DNA from: Desulfobacterales bacterium
Lineage (GTDB): Bacteria; Desulfobacterota; Desulfobacteria; Desulfobacterales; UBA5852
Assembly: GCA_030066455.1 (NCBI GenBank)
Contig: JASJBQ010000185.1
Span: 1 to 10,279 of the forward strand
Direction of reading: 5' to 3'
Length of the DNA stretch: 10,279 bases
Shown: positions 1 to 7,860 of the stretch, piece after piece
How the letters are laid out: every line of letters begins with the position of its first letter
Numbering within the stretch: position 1 is the stretch's first letter
Notes under the pieces: generated by a model
Database searches by the model: none
Told to the model about the DNA's origin: nothing
The model's input: the letters and a program-made list of their open reading frames with translations, nothing else
Made by a program: the position numbers and the translations under genes

Positions 1-1616
1 CCAAACGCCTTGGAGGTGACTTTGATACCCGGGGCGGCCTGGTGGCGCTTGTACTCGTTGGCCTCCACGCGGCGAAAGATATCCCTGACGGCCGCCGGGT
101 CGTGCCCTTCCACGATCAGGGTCTCGGCGCTCTTGAACTCCTCCACCATGCCCTTGAGGACGGCATCCAGCACCGCGTAATCGGGCAGATCGTCCTGGTC
201 GGTCTGGTCGGGCTTTAATTCGGCAGAGGGCGCCTTCTCCAGGATCCGGCGGGGAATGACCTCCCGGTCGGTGTTGAAGCAGGCTGCCACCGCGTAGACC
301 AGCGTCTTGGGCACGTCCGAAATCACGGCCAGGCCGCCGTTCATGTCCCCGTACAGGGTGCAGTAGCCCACCGCCAGCTCGGATTTGTTGCCGGTGGAGA
401 GTACCAGGGCGCCGGTCTGATTGGACAGCCCCATCAGGAGCGTACCCCGGATGCGGGCCTGGATATTCTGCTCGGCGATGCCCGGAGCGTCAGGGTCGAA
501 ATCCGGTGAAAGGTGCGTCAGAAAGGCTTTGAACATCTCGTCGATCGGAATGGTGTGGTAGGCCACACCGAGGTTGCGGGCCAGCCGGGCGGTGTCGGCA
601 TAGTTCTCGGAAGCCGTGTAACCCGAAGGCATGAAAACGGTGGTCACGTTCTCGGGGCCCAGCGCCCGTGCCGCGACCGCCGCCGTAAGGGCTGAATCGA
701 TGCCGCCGCTGAGGCCGATCACCGCGCGCTTGAAGCCGCACTTGTGGACATAGTCGCGCGTGCCGAGCACCAGGGCCGATCGAATGGAGGCCGCATCCGA
801 GGCAGCCACCGCGCGGATGCGGTCGTTGGGCGATGCGACGGCGGTGGCCTTCTGACGCGCGTCCATCACCACCAGGTCTTCTTCAAAATCCCGACAGCGC
901 GCCGCGAGCGCGCCGGTCGCGTCGAAACCGGCGCTGGTGCCGTCGAAGACGAGGCTGTCGTTGCCGCCCACCTGGTTGACATGCACCACCGGAATCCCGT
1001 ATTTGCGCGCCAGCGCCCCCAGCATCCGGTGGCGGAAATCGCGTTTGCCGATGTGGAAGGGCGATGCGGAGATGTTCACCAGCAGATCGGCGCCCTGGGA
1101 GACCAGCCGCTCGACCGGATCGTCGGCATAGATGCGCTGGGCAAACGTGTCGGGATCGTTCCAGGCATCCTCGCAAATGGTCAGAGCGAGCCGCAGGCCT
1201 TTGAAGGCAATGAGATCACAGCTCCGTCCCGGCTCGAAATGGCGGTGTTCGTCGAAAACGTCGTATGTCGGCAGCAGGCGCTTGAAGGCCCGGAAAAGAA
1301 CCCGACCGTTCTCGAACAGGGCCAGAGCATTGAAAAGCCCTTTGCCGGCATTGGCCGGATTACGTTCCACGTAACCGGCAATCACCCCGATGCCCTCCAG
1401 GTTTTCAACCAGATGCGCCAGGCATTCCAAATTGGCATCGATGAAGGCCGGGCGCTCGAGCAGATCCCCCGGAGGATAGCCGCAGGTGGCCAGCTCCGGA
1501 AACACCACCAGATCGCAGCCCGCCTCCCGGGCCTGGCTTGCATGGCGGCGCATTTTGGCGGCATTGCCGCTGAAGTCGCCCACCGTGGTGTTGATCTGGG
1601 CCAGCGCGATTTTCAT
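1..1616 (-). CDS. nadE: Glutamine-dependent NAD+ synthetase (C-terminus cut by window edge)
   Basis: Final step of NAD+ synthesis in the cytoplasm: deamido-NAD+ (NaAD) is amidated with ATP, using ammonia released from glutamine. I read 538 codons from the ATG at 1616, which follows a GGAAAGGA ribosome site about 8 nt upstream. Residues 1 to about 260 are a nitrilase-type glutaminase domain. Its expected triad is present: E41 (FPELATCGYPP), K112 (FKRLLPTYDVFDE) and C147 (LTICEDAW). Residues about 280-538 are the synthetase domain, with the PP-loop SGGIDS at 303-308 and GNKSELAVGY at 409-418. The frame runs off position 1 at KVTSKAF, which in this family lies close to the C-terminus, so probably only some ten residues are missing. 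The two-domain form does not need free ammonia, unlike the short ammonia-only NadE. It is transcribed away from the 996-aa gene. The identification is very secure; the exact end is not visible. Confidence 0.97.
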   Translation of the reverse strand, partial: MKIALAQINTTVGDFSGNAAKMRRHASQAREAGCDLVVFPELATCGYPPGDLLERPAFIDANLECLAHLVENLEGIGVIAGYVERNPANAGKGLFNALALFENGRVLFRAFKRLLPTYDVFDEHRHFEPGRSCDLIAFKGLRLALTICEDAWNDPDTFAQRIYADDPVERLVSQGADLLVNISASPFHIGKRDFRHRMLGALARKYGIPVVHVNQVGGNDSLVFDGTSAGFDATGALAARCRDFEEDLVVMDARQKATAVASPNDRIRAVAASDAASIRSALVLGTRDYVHKCGFKRAVIGLSGGIDSALTAAVAARALGPENVTTVFMPSGYTASENYADTARLARNLGVAYHTIPIDEMFKAFLTHLSPDFDPDAPGIAEQNIQARIRGTLLMGLSNQTGALVLSTGNKSELAVGYCTLYGDMNGGLAVISDVPKTLVYAVAACFNTDREVIPRRILEKAPSAELKPDQTDQDDLPDYAVLDAVLKGMVEEFKSAETLIVEGHDPAAVRDIFRRVEANEYKRHQAAPGIKVTSKAF

Positions 1617-1718
1617 CCCGCCATCCTTTCCATGTACGGGTTTTGCGGTTCATCCTCGGCGCGCGGGCGTAAGCCGGGCACACACGCCGGGCGCGTCCCA
1701 AGCCCGTCGAGGCCCACA

Positions 1719-1747
1719 GCCATAGCAAGTTCCTAAACGGGCGTCAA
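1719..1747 (-). promoter_or_regulatory. Sigma-70-like promoter for nadE
   Basis: On the minus strand TTGACG (1747-1742, 5 of 6 to the -35 consensus) is followed after exactly 17 bp by TATGGC (1724-1719). The -10 box is preceded by TGC, giving an extended -10 (TGnTAT), which can offset its weak 3' half. A start near 1712 would leave a leader of about 95 nt before the nadE ATG. Seen by eye only, with no scoring. Confidence 0.5.
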
Positions 1748-1751
1748 ATGC

Positions 1752-1810
1752 GGCCGCCGGTTACCCGCGGCCAACTTGTTAGTTGGGCAGTTATCGGTTA
1801 TAGACTGCCC
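1752..1810. repeat. Cluster of three inverted repeats in the divergent spacer
   Basis: Three adjacent dyads are visible. GGCCGC (1752-1757) pairs with GCGGCC (1767-1772). CCAAC (1771-1775) pairs with GTTGG (1782-1786). GGGCAGT (1785-1791) pairs perfectly with ACTGCCC (1804-1810) across 12 nt. The third covers the proposed rightward promoter and is the best operator candidate. None is followed by a T-run, so they do not look like intrinsic terminators. Confidence 0.45.
1776..1804 (+). promoter_or_regulatory. Sigma-70-like promoter for the 996-aa gene
   Basis: TTGTTA (1776-1781) and TATAGA (1799-1804) are 17 bp apart, each 4 of 6 to the -35 and -10 consensus. This is the most AT-rich patch of the divergent spacer. 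A start near 1811 would give a leader of about 80 nt. A perfect inverted repeat (GGGCAGT/ACTGCCC) sits across its spacer and -10 box, so it could be an operator. A similar promoter on the other strand lies about 30 bp away. Confidence 0.4.
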
Positions 1811-1875
1811 GTAGACCAAACAACGTACACCGACCTGGTTTCATTCCAACCCCACGCGCCGGGCGCCTGGCAACG

Positions 1876-1887
1876 CAGGGAACCCTG
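1876..1887 (+). promoter_or_regulatory. Ribosome-site hairpin before the 996-aa gene
   Basis: CAGGG and CCCTG flank AA immediately before the ATG at 1894. The only Shine-Dalgarno-like bases (AGGGA, 1877-1881) lie inside this small dyad and about 12 nt from the start codon. Initiation may therefore be weak or structure-controlled. The stem is short, so a regulatory role is only a possibility. Confidence 0.25.
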
Positions 1888-1893
1888 AAACCA

Positions 1894-4884
1894 ATGCCGT
1901 ATCTATTCTCCAATCGCTCGGAAGTCTTCGATCTTTCCTTCAAAGTCTTCCATGAACTCATGGCCCGCAAGGTCGGTCAGATTTTGCTGGTCTCCAGCCC
2001 CTACGAAGCCTACATCATGGAGGAGGAGGGCCGCCTGGCCCAGCGCATCATTCAGGAATACCGCGGCCTGAACCTTTCGCGCCCCCCTCACCTGACCTGG
2101 GTGTCCTCGGCCCGCGAGGCCCTCGTCGAGCTCGACCATCGCGCTTTCGACCTGGTCATCACCATGCCCCGGCTGGGCGATATGCCCGCCCATCGGCTGG
2201 GCCGGCGCATCAAGGAAAACCACAGCGACCTCCCTGTCTTTCTGTTGACCCCCAACCCCAACTGGATGGCGCTCGACCCCCGCTGTTTCGACAAACGCTG
2301 CATCGATCGGGTCTTCATCTGGAGCGGCAATGCCGACCTCCTGTTGGCCATCATCAAATCGGTGGAAGACAGCTTCAACGTGGCCTTCGACACCCGGCGG
2401 GCCCGGGTGCGGGTCATCATCATGGTGGAGGACTCCCCGTTCTATGTCTCCTCGCTCCTGCCCCTGCTCTACAAAGAAATCGTCAGCCAGACCCAGGCCG
2501 TCATGGAGGAGTCCCTCAATGAGGAGCATCGTTTTTTCCGTATGCGGGCCCGACCCAAGATCCTGGTGGCGGACACCTACGAAGACGCCCTCGCGCTTTA
2601 CCGCCAGTACCGTCCCTATCTCCTGGGGGTCATTTCGGACGTGCGCTTTCCGCGCGAAGGCCGCATGGACCCCGATGCCGGCTACCGCCTGTTGAAAACC
2701 ATCAAAAAAGAGGCGAACGAAATCCCGCTGCTGAACTTCAGCTCCGAAGAGTCCAACCGCGAGCGGGCGCTGCGGATCCCGGCCGTTTTTATCGACAAAA
2801 ACGCCCCCGTGCTGCACGAGGAAATCCGGCGGTTCTTTCAGGAGCACTTGGGGTTCGGGGATTTCGTCTTCCGTCTGCCGGACGGCCGCGAAGTGGGCCG
2901 CGCCGCCAATCTGCGGCAGTTGGAGGCGGTGCTGCCGGACATTCCCGAGGAAGCCATTCACTACCATGCCGCGCGCAATCATTTCTCCGGCTGGCTCATG
3001 GCCCGTTCCGAAATCCTTCTGGCCTACCGGCTGCGGCCGGTGAAAACGACGGATTTCAAGAACACCGCCGAACTCAAGGACTACCTCGTGGCCTGCTTGA
3101 TGGAGCGGCGCCGCGGACGCCAGCGCGGCGTGGTTACCGATTTCGATCCGGACCATTTCGATCCGGATGCGGATTTCGTCAAGATCGGCAATGGGTCGAT
3201 GGGGGGCAAGGCCCGCGGTCTGGCCTTCATGGCCAGCCGCCTGAAAAACCTGTCCAAAGCTGCCGCCGCCCGGCCCGGCATCCGCATCGGCGTGCCCCAG
3301 ACCGTCGTGATCTCCACCGAGGCCTTTGACGCCTTCATCAATCAAAACGCGCTGCGGGACATCGCCTCGTGCGAAAAGAGCGACGCGCATATCACACGCG
3401 TCTTCCAGGCGGGCCACCTGCCCGCGTTTCTCCAGGAGGCGATCGACCTCTTTCTCACCCATGCCGATTATCCCCTGGCGGTGAGGTCTTCGAGCCTGCT
3501 GGAAGACGCCCAGCACCAGCCGTTCACCGGCCTGTACGCCACCTACCTGCTGCCCAACTGCCATCCGGACCGCAATGTGCGCCGGCGGCAGCTCGACTGG
3601 GCCGTCAAGCAGGTTTACGCCTCGACTTTTTACGCCAAGGTCCGACGTTATGCCCGCAGCACGGGCTATCGCATCGAGCAGGAGAAAATGGCGGTTTTGG
3701 TCCAGCGCCTGACGGGCCGGGAACACGGGGGGTTTTTCTGTCCCGATATTTCCGGGCAGGCCTTTGCCTTCAATTTCTACCCGGTGGCCCCGATGCTCGC
3801 CGAGGACGGCATCGCCCTGGTGACGGCCGGTCTCGGCGCTCCGGACGACGACAAGATCCGGGCGCTGCGTTTCTGTCCACGCCACCCCCAGAAACTGCCC
3901 CAGTTTTCCACGGTCGACGACATCCTTCAGAATGCCCAGCGTTATTTCACGGCCCTGGATCTCCAATCGGCAAGGCGGCGGGTGGACAAGCAGATCGAAG
4001 GCGGGCTGCAGAAACTGGATATCGACGACTTCCCGGAGCATCCGATCATCAAGGCCTTGAGCAGCACCTTCGTCCCCGATGAAAACCGGATCCGTGACTC
4101 AGCCCCCTCCCGCGGCGGTTATCCGGTGGTCACCTTTGCCCCCATTCTCAAGCACAACACTTTTCCGCTGCCCACGATGATCAGGGACCTCCTGGACTCC
4201 GGAAGTGAGGGTATGGGGGGGCCCGTGGAAATCGAGTTTGCGGTGCAGCTGCCCCGCGGCCGGGACGATGAAGCGGTCTTCCACCTCCTGCAGGTCCGAC
4301 CCATGCCCCAATTCGAGCAGCAGGCCGGCGCTGGACTGACGCCCGAGGACAAAGCCGAGGCGCTCTGTTTTTCGAACCTGGCCCTCGGCAACGGACATTT
4401 CGCCGGCGTCACCGACATCGTCCTCGTCGATCCGGAGACGTTTGACCCGGCCCACACGGTGGACATTGCCGCCGAGATTGGACGCCTCAATTCGGCATTG
4501 GCCCGGGCCGGACAACGCTACCTGCTGATCGGCCCCGGCCGATGGGGCTCCGCCGACCGCTGGCTGGGAATTCCGGTGGCCTGGAACGATATTTCCCAGG
4601 TGGCGGCCATCGTCGAAACAGGCCATCCGCGCATTCAGGCCGATCCGTCTCAGGGGTCGCATTTTTTTCAGAACCTCACCTCCCTGGGCATCGTCTACCT
4701 GACGCTGCAAAAGCCCGAGCACGGCCACCTGCACTGGGACTGGTTCGAACGCCAACCCGACCTGGCCCGCACCGCCTACCTGCGCCACCTGCGGTTGACC
4801 CGCCCGCTGGTCATTCAGGTGGACGGACGCACCTCGGAGGCCGTCATCCGGGAGCAACCCCAAGCGGAGAGCGGGATGTCATGA
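1894..4884 (+). CDS. Receiver-domain / PEP-synthase-type ATP-grasp fusion protein
   Basis: A 996-aa cytoplasmic protein, commonly labelled PEP/pyruvate-binding-domain protein. Residues about 27-120 form a receiver-like fold without the phospho-acceptor Asp (a threonine precedes the MP motif). Residues about 172-315 form a second receiver with what look like all key positions: E179/D180, D249 (ISDVRFP), S283 and K302. It carries an insertion of about 24 residues after its first helix. Residues about 425-805 match the pyruvate-phosphate-dikinase N-terminal ATP-grasp domain: GSMGGKARG at 434-442 (K439), VRSSSLLED at 530-538, EIEF at 779-782 and QVRP at 800-803. A C-terminal segment has GPGRWGS (880-886) and DPSQGSHFFQN (917-927). 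The standard TSH phosphohistidine domain and the PEP/pyruvate TIM barrel are both absent, so this is not an ordinary PEP synthase. The likely role is ATP-dependent phosphotransfer to an unknown acceptor, with the receivers as regulators (inference). The start is chosen as the only ATG before the conserved N-terminal region. Its stop overlaps the following mini-ORF. Confidence 0.85.
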   Translation: MPYLFSNRSEVFDLSFKVFHELMARKVGQILLVSSPYEAYIMEEEGRLAQRIIQEYRGLNLSRPPHLTWVSSAREALVELDHRAFDLVITMPRLGDMPAHRLGRRIKENHSDLPVFLLTPNPNWMALDPRCFDKRCIDRVFIWSGNADLLLAIIKSVEDSFNVAFDTRRARVRVIIMVEDSPFYVSSLLPLLYKEIVSQTQAVMEESLNEEHRFFRMRARPKILVADTYEDALALYRQYRPYLLGVISDVRFPREGRMDPDAGYRLLKTIKKEANEIPLLNFSSEESNRERALRIPAVFIDKNAPVLHEEIRRFFQEHLGFGDFVFRLPDGREVGRAANLRQLEAVLPDIPEEAIHYHAARNHFSGWLMARSEILLAYRLRPVKTTDFKNTAELKDYLVACLMERRRGRQRGVVTDFDPDHFDPDADFVKIGNGSMGGKARGLAFMASRLKNLSKAAAARPGIRIGVPQTVVISTEAFDAFINQNALRDIASCEKSDAHITRVFQAGHLPAFLQEAIDLFLTHADYPLAVRSSSLLEDAQHQPFTGLYATYLLPNCHPDRNVRRRQLDWAVKQVYASTFYAKVRRYARSTGYRIEQEKMAVLVQRLTGREHGGFFCPDISGQAFAFNFYPVAPMLAEDGIALVTAGLGAPDDDKIRALRFCPRHPQKLPQFSTVDDILQNAQRYFTALDLQSARRRVDKQIEGGLQKLDIDDFPEHPIIKALSSTFVPDENRIRDSAPSRGGYPVVTFAPILKHNTFPLPTMIRDLLDSGSEGMGGPVEIEFAVQLPRGRDDEAVFHLLQVRPMPQFEQQAGAGLTPEDKAEALCFSNLALGNGHFAGVTDIVLVDPETFDPAHTVDIAAEIGRLNSALARAGQRYLLIGPGRWGSADRWLGIPVAWNDISQVAAIVETGHPRIQADPSQGSHFFQNLTSLGIVYLTLQKPEHGHLHWDWFERQPDLARTAYLRHLRLTRPLVIQVDGRTSEAVIREQPQAESGMS

Positions 4885-4934
4885 CCGCCGCCGCCCGGGG
4901 TGGAGGCGCGGACAGGGGAAGCCGTCGGCCATGA
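4881..4934 (+). CDS. 17-codon mini-ORF bridging two genes (possible coupling ORF)
   Basis: ATG at 4881 overlaps the stop of the 996-aa gene as ATGA, and this ORF's own TGA overlaps the ATG of the next gene at 4931, again as ATGA. The peptide begins MTAAARGGG and has no recognisable feature. A GGAGG lies inside it at 4902-4906, 24 nt before the downstream ATG, and AGGGGA is about 11 nt before it. It may serve to carry terminating ribosomes to the next start rather than to make a useful peptide. It could equally be chance. Confidence 0.3.
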   Translation: MTAAARGGGADRGSRRP

Positions 4935-5881
4935 TACGGCGCGCACTGTCCTACCTGGCCGCGGCGATCCTCCTGATCATCGTCGTCTATACCGGGCTCC
5001 GGGTCTTCTTGCGCCATCAGGTGGACGGTCACCTGCAGTCGATCGCTTCCGCCTCCCCGGCGCTGGCGGCGATCGGCTACACCCGCCTCGACGTCCATCT
5101 GGCGCCGCTCGGCCTCGCGCTCCGGGACGTGACCCTGATACCTTCCGGCCACAACGACACGATTACGATCCGCCGCGCCGTGCTGAGCGATTACCAACCG
5201 GGCCGGCCGCTGCCGCACAGCCTTGCCCTGGCGCTGGAGAATGTGCGTATCGCGGCCATCCACCCCTCCATTGCGCCCCTTCGCGCCGCGCTGCTCGAAT
5301 TGGGGTTAACGCGTCTCGATCTGGATTGCGATCTCCGGCTGGAAAAAAAGCCCGCACAGACCAATGCCTGGCAGGGCCATGTCGAACTGCGGGCCGAGCG
5401 GGCCGGGATCCTGCGGCTCATGCTGGAAGTCGACAACCTGAATATCGAAGGGGTATTGCAGGCACTGGACAACCCCCACCACTGGTGGGCGGTTCTGCCG
5501 CCGGTGGGCATCCGGTCGGTGGCCGTGGAATTTGAAGACCAAGGCCTGGTGGAGCGGGTCGTAAACGCGAGCGCCCGCCGCAACGGATGGTCGCCGGCAG
5601 CCGCCAGGCACCGCCTGCGGCAAACCGTCGAGGCGGCGGCCCGGCGGGAAAAGCTGTCGCCCCTGGGACTTATGTTGTCCGAATTCATCGCGGCGCCGGT
5701 GCGCATCGGGTATTACAACGGGAATCCCGAACCGGTTCATCTGGGGCGCCTGCTGTGGTCGCGCCGATTCAGCGACTGGTGCCAGGCCCTGCAGATCGCC
5801 GGTTATCGCCCGGCCACGCCCCGAAAGCATCCATGGGCCGCCGCCACCGGGTCTATTCCAGGGAAACCCCCGCAGCTTTGA
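4931..5881 (+). CDS. Membrane-anchored protein of unknown function
   Basis: A 316-aa protein. Residues 1-4 (MIRR) are basic, followed by one hydrophobic helix at about 5-24. This predicts an inner-membrane anchor with the rest in the periplasm. The stretch at about 48-70 (YTRLDVHLAPLGLALRDVTL) has the alternating pattern of AsmA/DUF748-like periplasmic proteins, but I cannot assign it to that family. About 230-255 is a basic helical segment, and the tail is Pro/Ala/Lys-rich. No catalytic motif is seen. It lies directly behind the 996-aa gene, joined by ATGA overlaps through a mini-ORF, so the two are probably co-transcribed. Its last 29 bp overlap the convergent TPR-protein gene. Coding is supported by a long open frame with strong third-position GC and a sensible topology; the function is unknown. 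Confidence 0.75.
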   Translation: MIRRALSYLAAAILLIIVVYTGLRVFLRHQVDGHLQSIASASPALAAIGYTRLDVHLAPLGLALRDVTLIPSGHNDTITIRRAVLSDYQPGRPLPHSLALALENVRIAAIHPSIAPLRAALLELGLTRLDLDCDLRLEKKPAQTNAWQGHVELRAERAGILRLMLEVDNLNIEGVLQALDNPHHWWAVLPPVGIRSVAVEFEDQGLVERVVNASARRNGWSPAAARHRLRQTVEAAARREKLSPLGLMLSEFIAAPVRIGYYNGNPEPVHLGRLLWSRRFSDWCQALQIAGYRPATPRKHPWAAATGSIPGKPPQL

Positions 5882-7823
5882 GGTAGGCGCGGGCATCGGC
5901 ATGCCCCCGAAAACCGGCTTCCATGAAATCCCGCATGGCCTCCTCATCCTCGCCCGCCAGCAGAAGCACCCGCCCGCGGCCGTAGTAGTAGGATCCCTTG
6001 TCGCCATTCAGGTCGATGGCCTGCGTCATGGCCTTGACGGCCGCTTCGAATTGACGCAATTCCCCGTAGGCCACCCCGAGCTGGAAATGGGCGTCGGCAT
6101 AGCGCGGCGCCAGCGAAACGGCCTTGCGGTAGCTTTTCACAGCGGCCTGGTAGGCGCCGTAGGCCGATTGCAGGCCACCGCGGCGATACCAATAATCAGG
6201 CGTGTCGTTTGGGCGCTTGTCGGCGGGGGGCGATGCGGTTTCACGGCCCGGAGCAGCGGCCGCCTGCTGGGCGGCCAACGCGCTGAAGGCTGCGCCCAGC
6301 TTACCCAGATCGGCGATGTTGAACCGGGTCCGGGTGGCCAGTTTACCCGCCTGCATGTCCGCCCGCATGGTCAAACGGCCCAGATCGGACGGCCAACTCG
6401 GCGGCAGATCGCCTGGCGGTAGCATGCCCTGCATCCCTGCCATGAAAGCGCCCAGGTCGAAATCAAACCGGGCCATGGGGCCTTGGGCCGGAGCGGTTCC
6501 GAAACCGCGGCCCCGGGTTATCAAGCCGGCCATGGCCGCATCGTTGTGGCTGATCAGCAGCAGGTCCCCCAGCGCCGCCAGACGGGTTTCGAAGATCTGT
6601 TCGCCACCGGCAAGCGCGGCGACGCGCTGATCGCCCGGCGGAAGCATGGCGTTGTAGTTGGTCTTCACACCGACCACTTTGATCCCTTCCACGATACTGT
6701 CGGCCGTGCGCTCATAGAGCGGCGGCGGTTGCGGCGTGTTGGCCTGCTGGGCCACAAAGGCCGCCATCTGGCGGTTGTAGCGTTCAAACCAGGGAAGGTA
6801 GGTATTGAGGATGAAGGCCTCACCGTCGATTTCGGGTCGAAGGACATAGACCATTTCATAGGACATGCCATCGGCGTCCGCCGTCATGCCACCGGCCATC
6901 TCTCCGGTGAAGCTTTTCGTCATGTCCGCCAGCTCGTCGAAATCGAGCCCCATTCGACTGTAGATCTGCCCGAAACCCGAGGCGATCAGCTGCATCATGC
7001 CGGGGACATTGTAGGCCCGCGATCTGAACTGCAGGGGCATGTCGAGGTCGTAATCCGCCAGGCGGACATCGTCCCCCCGATCGATCAGAAGCCCTGCCAG
7101 AAAGCTGTCGGGCCAGGCATCGACGTCGAACTGCAGGGTAAAGACATCGCCCGTGAGGTCGAGACCCAGGCGCACGGTTTCCATCTGCTCGAACATTTTG
7201 AGCATATCCGCAAGCATGGCCTGGGTTTCTTCCGGCGACATCATGTCCGGGCCTGCTTGGGGCGCGGGGTTCGCTGCCCGGTTGGCAATGGCGGCCGTAA
7301 TTTTGGGTTGGGCCATTTCCAGCAGCTCGCTGGCGGCGGCTTCGACCACCAGACTGCTGGCGGCCTCCTCCGTGGCAGCATCGATCAGCCGCGTCTTCAC
7401 TTCCGGTGGGACAACGAACCCTGGTTGGGGCGGCAGCGCCACAAGATAATAGTCGTCACCGGCCATGGCGCCATAGGCGGTCTGGAAATTGGCATTGGCC
7501 GTGCGGAAGGGAATCAGCGCGATCCAGCTGGACAGATCGCCGTTGACCACCATTCCCGCGACGATGGAACGCTGCGGGTCGATCCAGTCCGTGCCCTGGA
7601 GCATACCACGGAGCATGGCGGCCTGCTGGGGGGTCGAGGCGCCCTCACCCGGAGGCATCAGGCGTTCGATATCGTTCAACAACTGGTCGATGTTGCGTAT
7701 CTTGATCAGGAGCTGGGGCCCCTGGGCGGCTTCTCCCTGCGCTTCGATGTCGGCCGGGCTGAGGCCCGCGACCAAGGCGACCGCAACGGCAATGATGATC
7801 CATGTCAATGGCTTCGCTTGCAT
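5853..7823 (-). CDS. Exported TPR-containing protein of unknown function
   Basis: A 656-aa protein. I chose the ATG at 7823 because GGGAGA lies about 8 nt upstream and a clean signal peptide follows at once: MQAKP, then a hydrophobic core (residues 8-21), with likely cleavage near residue 28. A TTG at 7859 in the same frame would hide that signal 12 residues inside and has no ribosome site. Residues about 35-530 are a large periplasmic domain rich in Ala, Met and Gln. It has repeated LPPG/MPPG turns and a beta-strand pattern; it recalls the DUF3352 type of exported protein, but I cannot confirm this. Residues about 541-644 hold roughly three tetratricopeptide repeats (for example YWYRRGGLQSAYGAYQAAV, then HFQLGVAYGELRQFEAAV), suggesting protein-protein contact. 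It appears monocistronic, with its own promoter at 7918-7945. Its 3' end overlaps the convergent membrane-protein gene. No enzyme motif is seen. Confidence 0.85.
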   Translation of the reverse strand: MQAKPLTWIIIAVAVALVAGLSPADIEAQGEAAQGPQLLIKIRNIDQLLNDIERLMPPGEGASTPQQAAMLRGMLQGTDWIDPQRSIVAGMVVNGDLSSWIALIPFRTANANFQTAYGAMAGDDYYLVALPPQPGFVVPPEVKTRLIDAATEEAASSLVVEAAASELLEMAQPKITAAIANRAANPAPQAGPDMMSPEETQAMLADMLKMFEQMETVRLGLDLTGDVFTLQFDVDAWPDSFLAGLLIDRGDDVRLADYDLDMPLQFRSRAYNVPGMMQLIASGFGQIYSRMGLDFDELADMTKSFTGEMAGGMTADADGMSYEMVYVLRPEIDGEAFILNTYLPWFERYNRQMAAFVAQQANTPQPPPLYERTADSIVEGIKVVGVKTNYNAMLPPGDQRVAALAGGEQIFETRLAALGDLLLISHNDAAMAGLITRGRGFGTAPAQGPMARFDFDLGAFMAGMQGMLPPGDLPPSWPSDLGRLTMRADMQAGKLATRTRFNIADLGKLGAAFSALAAQQAAAAPGRETASPPADKRPNDTPDYWYRRGGLQSAYGAYQAAVKSYRKAVSLAPRYADAHFQLGVAYGELRQFEAAVKAMTQAIDLNGDKGSYYYGRGRVLLLAGEDEEAMRDFMEAGFRGHADARAYLKAAGVSLE

Positions 7824-7860
7824 GCCCTTTTCTCCCGAATGGTGTCTGGCAACGGGCAAA

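Noticed and set aside
744..1736. 330-codon plus-strand frame across nadE
   Set aside because: The opposite strand encodes the complete glutaminase triad and much of the synthetase domain, so this is an antisense shadow.
3136..3177. Repeated FDPD coding units in the 996-aa gene (residues 417-425)
   Set aside because: Only two short units just before the ATP-grasp domain. I take this as linker composition, not a repeat array or a calcium-binding site.
1903..4041. 712-codon open frame antisense to the 996-aa gene
   Set aside because: It mirrors a gene with clear domains. High third-position GC on the real strand keeps this antisense frame open. Its product has no domain and low-complexity Gly/Asp/His/Val content.
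7824..7859. Longer N-terminus for the TPR protein from a TTG at 7859
   Set aside because: It would put 12 polar residues before the signal peptide and lacks a ribosome site, whereas ATG 7823 has GGGAGA at the right distance.
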